Assembly (NCBI RefSeq): GCF_025698545.1 | Contig: NC_068566.1 | Span: forward strand, 47,967,192 to 48,031,191 | Source of the DNA: Gossypium raimondii | Lineage: Eukaryota > Streptophyta > Magnoliopsida > Malvales > Malvaceae | Length of the DNA: 64,000 bases | Direction of reading: 5' to 3' | Shown here: piece by piece, positions 56,850 through 64,000 of the stretch | How the letters are laid out: each line of letters begins with the position of its first letter | Position numbering within the stretch: the first letter of the stretch is position 1 | Notes under the pieces: generated by a model | The model's input: the letters and a program-made list of their open reading frames with translations, nothing else | The model's database searches: none | Told to the model about the DNA's origin: nothing | Position numbers and translations under genes: made by a program

Positions 56850-57194
56850 TAAACAAGGTAGAAAATGAACTAATTAGCTATTAATTTTGTCCTTATATGA
56901 TTTAATTAGATTTCGTGACTTAAAAGCCCAAAAAAAGAAAAAAAAACCGCCCCGTGCCGGTTTGTCATCTTCCCCTTAAAACGCCATATCAGTCTTGTCC
57001 GTACAGCCACCTGTCTGTTTTCTCTGCTCCCCACCACTATCTTTCAGTCTCACATTTTTCAAAATCCCTAAAAAATTCCCTAGTCTCCTCCAATGGCCCA
57101 ACTTAACAATCTCTTAAAACCCTAGACCCTTTCTCTGGTTTTTTTTTTTCCTGATTTTCACTTCTTTTAATTATAAAAAAGCCGGTAAAGTCGA

Positions 57195-60056
57195 ATGGAT
57201 GGAGTGAGTAGCAGTGGAAACAGCCAAAACGATGCGTCGACGAGCGGCGGAGAATCTCAAACGACGGCGCAACCTCAAACGGCGCCAAAACCGGTGCCGG
57301 TGCAAAGTGTTAACACTCCACCTCCTTTCCTGAGTAAGACTTACGATATGGTGGATGATCCTGCTACCGATGCTATAGTTTCTTGGAGCCCATCTAACAA
57401 TAGCTTCGTTGTTTGGAACCCGCCGGAGTTCGCACGGGATCTTTTGCCTAAGTATTTCAAGCATAACAACTTCTCAAGCTTCGTCAGGCAACTAAACACT
57501 TACGTACGCCATTTTTATTTTCTTTTATCTCTTTTACCTTTCGCTTATATTTGAACTCAGTTTTACTTACTATCTGAACTTGACTTTATTACAAAAAAAA
57601 TAGAAAATCTTAATTGATTTTGTTTCTTTTAGTTTGATTTGTGAAGTTTTTTCTGTTTTCCCTCGTCTTCCTTAGGATTTATTGCGTATGTGAAATTGTT
57701 CCAAATCGTGTTAATTGTTTGGATTTGATCGACTCATCTATAAGACTGCTGAGAAGATTTAGGAAAAGGATAACATTAGAGGATTACTGATTTAAGGTTT
57801 TTTTTTTTTTTGCTTTTTATGCATTACTTTTACTGAACTTTATACGATGGAAACTCAGCTTGATTGACAATATCAGAGATAACGGAAATGAAGAAATTCC
57901 GGAAAACTAAAGAAGATGTATCAATGAAGAATGATTTAGAAGAAGAAGAAAGGAAGAGATGAGAAAGATATTTAGATTTAGTGGGAAACAAATTGTTGTT
58001 TCTACTTTTAATTCGTTTTCGCACCTGTACACCCATAATGCGACAATACAGCTACTGCTTATATCATTATGTACACTTTTACCGCTTGTGTTGAGTGTTG
58101 ACTAAGTTCTACTACCTGCATTTGGCTAGCAACAAAATTGAAGATAAAGTAATCTGTTAATTGCATGATTCTTCTATAAGTATCAGCTTATCCACTGCCA
58201 TCTCTTTAATACAGTAAAACCAATGGTTTTCTTGGCGGTGTAATATTTTTATACCATGGGCACTGTGTTGTGTTTATGACATGATCCTGCACTGATTTCC
58301 TTTTGAGTTGAGTTATATGTTTCTTTGTTTATGATGTTCCAAATGTAGGTGCCACATCAAATGCATGTTTTCTTAATATAAACAGTGAATACTGATCCTG
58401 ATTGATAGTTTAATCATTTTGCTGGAATGGAGATGGGAAATCTGTGGCATCCAACAAGTGATTGTCCGTGGGAGATGGGAAATGTTTTTTTCACTTACAA
58501 AGTTTTGGTGAAAATGTATATAAAATGGTGTTAATTGTCTGATACTTGCACCATTACTCAGAAGCTGAGACAAGTTGCTTGCAGCTGCTGAATTCTGAAA
58601 CCAAGTGTGATTTATTGTTGAATGGTATTGCCTTGAAAGCTTTGGCATTTTAAGGGAGAATGGAATCATATGATGGACATGAAATCTATTCTTCTAATTG
58701 GCAATGACATTTGCTTCATACCTACTGTAGTTACTTAGTGTCATGTTTTAGTAACAATTATTCTGAGTGATCTGCTTTTCCCCAAATTATTTTGTTCTTG
58801 TCCCTGTGTTTTTACAGGGTTTTCGAAAAGTTGATCCAGACCGTTGGGAATTTGCAAATGAGGGATTTTTAAGAGGTCAGAAACACCTACTTCGAAACAT
58901 TAGCCGGCGAAAGCCAGCTCATGGCCACGGTCATCAGCAGACACAGCAATCACATGGACAGAGTTCATCTGTGGATGCCTGTGTTGAGGTTGGGAAATTC
59001 GGGCTTGAGGAAGAGGTTGAGAGGCTTAAGAGAGACAAGAATGTGCTTATGCAGGAACTTGTTAGGTTGAGGCAGCAGCAACAGGCTACTGATAACCAGC
59101 TGCAGGTCATGGTGCAACGTCTTCAGGGGATGGAGCAGCGTCAGCAGCAGATGATGTCATTCTTAGCAAAGGCTATGCAGAGCCCTGGCTTTTTGGCTCA
59201 ATTTGTCCAGCAACAAAATGAGAGCAATAGGCGCATAAGTGAAGCCAACAAGAAAAGGAGGCTCAAGCAGGATGGTAATGATACTTCTGCTGCATCTGAT
59301 GGACAGATTATTAAATATCAACCTTTGAATGAGGCGAAAGAAATGCTGAGGCAGATTATGAAAGGGGATTCCTCTCCCAGGCTGGACTCCTTTAACAACA
59401 ATCATGAAAATTTCCTGATCGGTGATGATGCATCAGCATCCAGTGGATTGGATGGTGGTAACTCTGCAAGCCGTGTTTCAGGGGTGACTCTTAAAGAGGT
59501 CCCACCAACTTCAGGGTGTTCAACGTATGTGCCAGCTACTTCATGGATTCCAGGGCATAGTCCCTCAGCTGCAATATCTGAAATACAACCTTCCCCGTGT
59601 ACAACATCCTCCGAAGAAATTACAACATCGCGATTTCCAGATATGAGTGCACTTGTTGGAGCACAAAAGCCAGCAGCCATGTCCATTCCTCAGACAGATA
59701 TAAGTATGCCTGAGGTTTCTGAAATGCCAGAAATGGTCCAAGAAAGCATTGTTGATATGCCAGCAGAAAATTACGTGGAATCTGAAACTGGGAATGGTGG
59801 ATTTATCGATCCCTCTACATTAGTTGTAAATGGCTCAATTCCCTTACAACTTGATGACCTTCCTGACATAGATGCCTTTTGGGAAGACCTTCTTGTGCCA
59901 AGTCCAGGGCCTGAGGATATTGAATCAACGCCAATGGATAGTAAAGGCGAGGGAAATGAAGGGCAGCCAATGGACAAAGGATGGGACGAATCTCAGTATA
60001 TGGATAATCTTACAGAACAAATGGGTCTTCTTGGATCTGATAACAACAGGTCATAA
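57195..60056 (+). CDS. HSFA1: heat shock transcription factor, class A1, 2 exons
   Basis: Master activator of the heat-stress response. Exons 57195-57503 and 58818-60056, 515 residues; the single intron sits inside the DNA-binding domain, the position conserved in plant HSFs. The DNA-binding domain is about 43-137 ([37 protein letters not shown]). The HR-A/B coiled coil is about 166-235, with the 21-residue class A insertion and QQQQ-rich heptads. A nuclear localisation signal NKKRRLK ends at 253. The AHA activation motif [10 protein letters not shown] is at 453-462. The nuclear export signal LTEQMGLL at 501-508 is eight residues from the end. These place it in A1 (A1a/b/d type) rather than A2. 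The ATG starts [13 protein letters not shown]; no earlier in-frame start is convincing. A Harbinger MITE lies upstream and a family A MITE just downstream. Confidence 0.95.
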
Positions 60057-61709
60057 GCCTTTGTACCAAAATGTACATTACCTTTCATTTATTTTAGGTA
60101 AACGCGAAAGTTATATTTGTTTACTTTTATAATCACATGATCCTCTTATTTTAGGTGTCAGAAAATGACTAATGCCTTCATTATCTCTTTTTATCTCTTT
60201 TTACTGTTAAAAATTGGTCCCTGTGTGTTAGAATGAGGTAGACGTGGTGTTATTTGATTATTTTGTCAGTCATGTCAGTTTTTGAGTAAAATTTTTAATA
60301 GAAATGGATGAAATTTTTAATAGAAAGGACCAATTTGCTCTCTAATTTAATGTATAGAGACTAATTTGTTCAATTTTTGAGTAAAGGAGTAAAATGCAAT
60401 TTGGCTCTTAATTCAAGTGCCTCCATGATACTTTTACCTTTTATGTATATATAGCCTGGCATGGGTTTCTGTTTGTGGCTTGTTCCATGAGTGTTCCTAT
60501 CAGTTTAACTGTTACAATGTTGGATTATTTTTGTAAATGATTAGAATATGATTGTATCAAGCATGAAATCTGTAGAAAATTAGACATTGCACAAGACCCT
60601 CATTTCCTCTTCTTTTTTTTTTCTTTTTTCTTTTTTTAAAAATTTTAAAAAATATATTTTTAGACACAAAAAATGTAGTTTAAAAGGGGCACATTATGCA
60701 ATATTACACTGCATATACATTTGTAATTATTCTTTGGGGCAGGCAATGAAAGGCTTTTAGATAGTAGGACTATTGCATGAAGTTGATACTTGATTGTCTT
60801 ATATTCGTAACTTTTTGAAGTTTGATTTATTTAGCAAGCTTTTGTTATAGTTGTTAATGGGGAATAAGGACTGCTACATGGTTTGGCCTTCCATTTCGCG
60901 TTGTGATCCTATTAACTCTCTCACCTTACCTTACTACTAATATTTGCTTACATCCCTTGTGTGGTTAAAGTTTTTTCTTTTGGTTAATTACATTAGATGT
61001 CCCCGAACTATGCTTTCGATTTTAATTTATTTCTCAAATGCCAAACGTATATTGGTAGTGTATCAATCAAGTCTTTCTATTAGCCTATTGTATCATGGTG
61101 CATATTTAGAATATGTGGATCAAAGTTTAAACATGTTTATACCTGGACAACTTGTGTCTAGTATGTTAAAAAAATAGATATTGTATTAAAATTTAGGAGG
61201 GTTATTTTTTTAATATGATAGATTTAAGCTATCCATGCGTACGTATATATATGTCTTGAATTTGATCCTTTTATTTTAAATGTTTCGAACTAGCATGTAA
61301 TGTCTAAGCTAACAGCTAGGTCAATGGAGGACCTACTTACAATCTAGATTATAGTTTAGGGACCTCTTGTCTAATTATTATTATTATTATCATTATTTGC
61401 TGAAATAAAAATCTCTTCCCCTTATTTTTCATTTGAGATCTTAATTTTAGAAGCACATGTTTACTGTTTAACGATTATCCATGAAAATTGGCATCTTGTT
61501 ACTAGAGAGAGAATACATTTATATCTTACAAAAAAAACCCCAAAAAAAGATAAAAAGACACGTGTTAGTACCAGAACTAACAAAGGTTCACATAACATAC
61601 AGTTCCATGGATCATGGAGTTATCACTGCCCAGCATAACATCTCTTGTATTTATACTTCTTAGATTGATTTTGATCTATCATTCATTATTGTTTCTTACA
61701 AGTGTGAAA
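60057..61709. other. spacer between HSFA1 and the MAP kinase kinase gene
   Basis: HSFA1 3' flank with a MITE (60195-60438), then AT-rich sequence. About 60970-61380 has weakly inverted 'ttacattagatgtccccgaactatg' and 'atagtttagggacctcttgtctaatt' ends, another probable MITE. The last 200 bases are the kinase promoter and 5' region. No gene is seen. Confidence 0.5.
60195..60438. mobile_element. family A MITE downstream of HSFA1
   Basis: 'tttttactgttaaaaattggtccctgtgtgtta' through 'gatgaaatttttaatagaaaggaccaatttgc' to 'gtgcctccatgatacttttacc'. The extreme left end is missing. It starts about 140 bases after the stop codon and so may be in the 3' UTR. Confidence 0.65.
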
Positions 61710-62672
61710 ATGGCACTAGTTAGGGAGAGAAGGCACCAACAGGGACTCCGATTATCTCTACCACCATTGCCGGCAGCCGATTTCCTGCAACAGTCTCATT
61801 ACACGGCATTGCTATCTGCCATTGGTCCAACATCTCCAGACATCGAAAGCCTCTCTGACCTTGAAAGGCTCTCGGTCATCGGCCATGGCAATGGTGGCAC
61901 TGTTTACAAAGTCCGGAACCGTAAAAGCTCATCTGTTTACGCGTTGAAAGTGCTTCGTTTTGATCAAAACACCGCCATAAGACATCAAGCGGCATGCGAA
62001 GCTGAAATCTTGAAAAGGGTTGATTCGCAATTTGTTGTGAAATGCTTCGCGGTGTTCGATACTATTGGAGGAGAGCTTTGTTTCGTAATGGAACATATGG
62101 AAAGAGGATCGTTATACGACGAACTTCGGGTGAGGGCAAATTTGCCTGAAGATGTAATTTCGGGGATAGCCCGAAGTGTCTTGCGAGGGTTACAATACCT
62201 ACACGGAATGCAAATCGTGCATGGTGATATAAAACCATCGAACCTATTGATAAATGGGAAAGGAGAAGTGAAGATTGCAGATTTTGGAGTGAGTAAGATT
62301 GTCGTAGGCACACGGAACGCCTACGATACGTTCATGGGAACATGCGCTTACATGAGCCCTGAAAGGGTCGATCCTGAGAGGTGGAATGGGGGTAATGCTG
62401 ATGGTTTCGTTGGCGATATTTGGTCGCTAGGCGTGGTGGTGTTGGAATGTTGTGTCGGTCGTTATCCGTTAATTGGTCTCGGAGAAAAACCCGACTGGGC
62501 AGCATTGATGTGCGCTATATGCTTCGGAGAAAGGCCGCAGATGCCGGAAACGGTTTCGCCATATTTTAGGAGCTTTGTAAGAAGGTGTCTGGAGAAAGAT
62601 TGGAGAAACAGAGGGACAGTGGATGAGCTTCTTCATCACCCTTTTGTGAATGGCACTTTTGAATTGCGGTGA
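61710..62672 (+). CDS. MAP kinase kinase, group D (MKK7/8/9/10-like), intronless
   Basis: Dual-specificity kinase expected to phosphorylate a MAPK; 320 residues, single exon as in plant group D MKKs. The N-terminus MALVRERR...LRLSLP is a basic-hydrophobic MAPK docking site. Gly loop GHGNGGTVYKV (58-68), Lys80 in YALKV, Glu99 in helix C, DFG 191-193, activation-loop T201-x5-T207, then GTCAYMSPER and DIWSLGVVVLE. The catalytic loop is HGDIKPSNLL (171-180): Gly replaces the Arg of HRD, making it a non-RD kinase, while the catalytic Asp173 and Asn178 remain. The Met at 61710 fits the family start MALVRERR; an in-frame Met at 61614 would add a hydrophobic leader and is less likely. Resemblance to MKK9 and MKK10 is by eye; I cannot choose between them. 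Confidence 0.92.
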   Translation: MALVRERRHQQGLRLSLPPLPAADFLQQSHYTALLSAIGPTSPDIESLSDLERLSVIGHGNGGTVYKVRNRKSSSVYALKVLRFDQNTAIRHQAACEAEILKRVDSQFVVKCFAVFDTIGGELCFVMEHMERGSLYDELRVRANLPEDVISGIARSVLRGLQYLHGMQIVHGDIKPSNLLINGKGEVKIADFGVSKIVVGTRNAYDTFMGTCAYMSPERVDPERWNGGNADGFVGDIWSLGVVVLECCVGRYPLIGLGEKPDWAALMCAICFGERPQMPETVSPYFRSFVRRCLEKDWRNRGTVDELLHHPFVNGTFELR

Positions 62673-64000
62673 AGGATTCGTCCATTTTGAGGGCCTTTTT
62701 TTTGTAGTTTTAGGGTTTCTCCAATCGTTTGATCAGAGGCTTATTTTGGGGGTTTTCAAATTAACAAGTTTTTTCAATTTGCATCGAAAATTAAGAGCAC
62801 TAATTTGCATTTGTGACTGCAAATCTAAACCCTGTATTTAACTTTTTTACTTGGAGAAATAAATTACACCTAAATAGGTTTTAGTTGAGCACTAACAAAG
62901 AAGAGATATATTGTAGAAAAGTTAAAATCAAAGTTTTTTATTCAAATTATTTGACTATCAATCTGTTTGTTTCAATTAAATAAATTGAAATACAATATTA
63001 AAAAAATTATCAAAATAATTTAAAAATCAATTGAGCTTTTAATTAAACAGTACATCAATCATGACAGTTGACTTTTTAAAATTTTGATGATGTGACAACT
63101 AATATAGCAGTTAAAGTGAAAGAACTTTGAGATGGTTAGCTTAACTTTTTTTTTTATGATTTTACTAGGGTTTAACAGAATTTTTAATTTGGCTTAATTT
63201 GTGATTTGACTTCCCAAGTATATTTATTTTTCACTTTGATACCTAAGCTTTTTTATCCCAATTTGATACTTAAAATATTCTTCTATTATGATGGTTAGTC
63301 TAAAAGTTAATTGACGTTAAAAGAAATTTCCAACAAATTAGAGAATGCCACATGGTGGCTTATATATTTTCATAAAAAATATTTTTTCACTTTGGTTTTC
63401 GATGTTTATATATTTTGTTAATTTAGTCTTAGTTTTAAAAAATTAATAAATTTAATCTCGCATTTACAAAAACATTATGAAAAATATTAACGATGTGATT
63501 AATTATCCTTAACTACTTACTTTTGAAATTGACAGGGACTGAATTGCTTAGATTTTTTAAGAGGAACTGATTTGCTCAATATCGAAATTGATAGGGACTG
63601 GAAAGATCTTTTTACCTAAATTACATATTTATTTGAAATTGGTTAAGTCTATCAATTCAATTATAAAAATTCATGACTGATAACTGACTTACATAAAAGA
63701 TTATCTTTAACTATCGTAACTGACTGAACCGACTTAACCAAAAACCACGGGTTAAACCGGTTTGAACCAACTTTTGCTCACCCTATGTCTCAAGGTGACC
63801 CAAAAGTAAATAAACATGATGTCAATTTCTACTTGATAAAATTGTTCTCTAGGTATCATTAAGTTAAGAAATATAAAAAAAGGTAGCACAATCACAATTT
63901 CATGGAAATAAGACACTATGCAAATGCATATATGTATGTATGCATATTGACATGAAAACCAAGAATTAAAACTCTTACCACGGTAAATATCAGAAGAAGT
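62673..64000. other. spacer to the window end
   Basis: Kinase 3' flank, then AT-rich DNA with fragments like 'tttagtcttagttttaaaaaattaataa' and 'accacgggttaaaccggtttgaacc' that look like transposon remnants. No gene or complete element recognised. Confidence 0.5.

Larger units (their letters stand above)
48314..57194. other. large intergenic spacer between divergent ABCB2-like and HSFA1 genes
   Basis: About 8.9 kb of AT-rich, repeat-filled DNA. It includes a family G-like pair of ends (48537-49340), family D fragments (49940-50060, 51768-52035, 55648-55905), Harbinger-like MITEs (50927-51060, 56706-56849), hAT-like elements (52623-53035, 54035-54582), and a family C copy (53362-53818). The first and last few hundred bases are presumed promoters. 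The best open frame (50929-51258) overlaps a MITE. No gene is seen. Confidence 0.6.

Noticed and set aside
59163-59977. Several antisense frames under HSFA1 exon 2
   Set aside because: Expected shadows of a long coding exon.
62650-62841. 63-codon frame overlapping the MAP kinase kinase stop
   Set aside because: Out of frame with the kinase, no start context or homology; it is 3' UTR.
1-64000. CRISPR arrays, rRNA genes, complete tRNA genes, organellar inserts
   Set aside because: Looked for regular spaced repeats, cloverleaf-forming sequences and organelle-like coding blocks on both strands; none was convincing.

Overview
This is nuclear DNA of a flowering plant, almost certainly a eudicot. 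The genes are intron-rich with GT-AG junctions, spacers are very AT-rich, and all recognised proteins are plant families. The repeat families recall Gossypium (Malvaceae), but that is from memory and cannot be tested from the window. No bacterial, organellar, rRNA, complete tRNA or CRISPR feature was seen.

Nine protein genes were assembled exon by exon, with frame checked across every junction. In order: myo-inositol oxygenase (217-2717, minus, 11 exons); a two-RRM chloroplast-type ribonucleoprotein (5653-8016, plus, 4 exons); the GPI-inositol acyltransferase PIG-W/GWT1 (9108-14959, minus, 16 exons); a non-storage 11S-like bicupin (22098-24747, plus, 3 exons); a VTT/DedA (TMEM41-type) membrane protein (28322-30284, minus, 4 exons); an R2R3-MYB (33270-34878, minus, 2 exons); a full ABC transporter very like ABCB2 (40430-48313, minus, 11 exons); a class A1 heat shock factor (57195-60056, plus, 2 exons); and a group D MAP kinase kinase with an HGD instead of HRD catalytic loop (61710-62672, plus, one exon). 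All nine reading frames are intact. They do not form a pathway or cluster; this is ordinary mixed gene content.

The spacers (14.96-22.1, 24.7-28.3, 30.3-33.3, 34.9-40.4 and 48.3-57.2 kb) and many introns are packed with small non-autonomous DNA transposons. Several have both terminal inverted repeats and target-site duplications (TSDs) visible: Mutator-like elements with 9-bp TSDs (3165-4498, 9374-9752, 30364-30898), a hAT-like GC-rich hairpin with an 8-bp TSD (52623-53035), and two Harbinger-like MITEs with TTA/TAA TSDs (50927-51060, 56706-56849). One solo LTR with a 5-bp TSD lies at 19312-19759.

The most informative structure is a tandem duplication (about 17784-20167 and 20168-21019). Its second copy preserves the empty sites of two elements inserted in the first. 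Other notable items are a long foldback in the first intron of the ABCB2-like gene, the non-RD MAP kinase kinase, and one MITE family present in introns of four of the nine genes. I found no wholly new multi-gene system.
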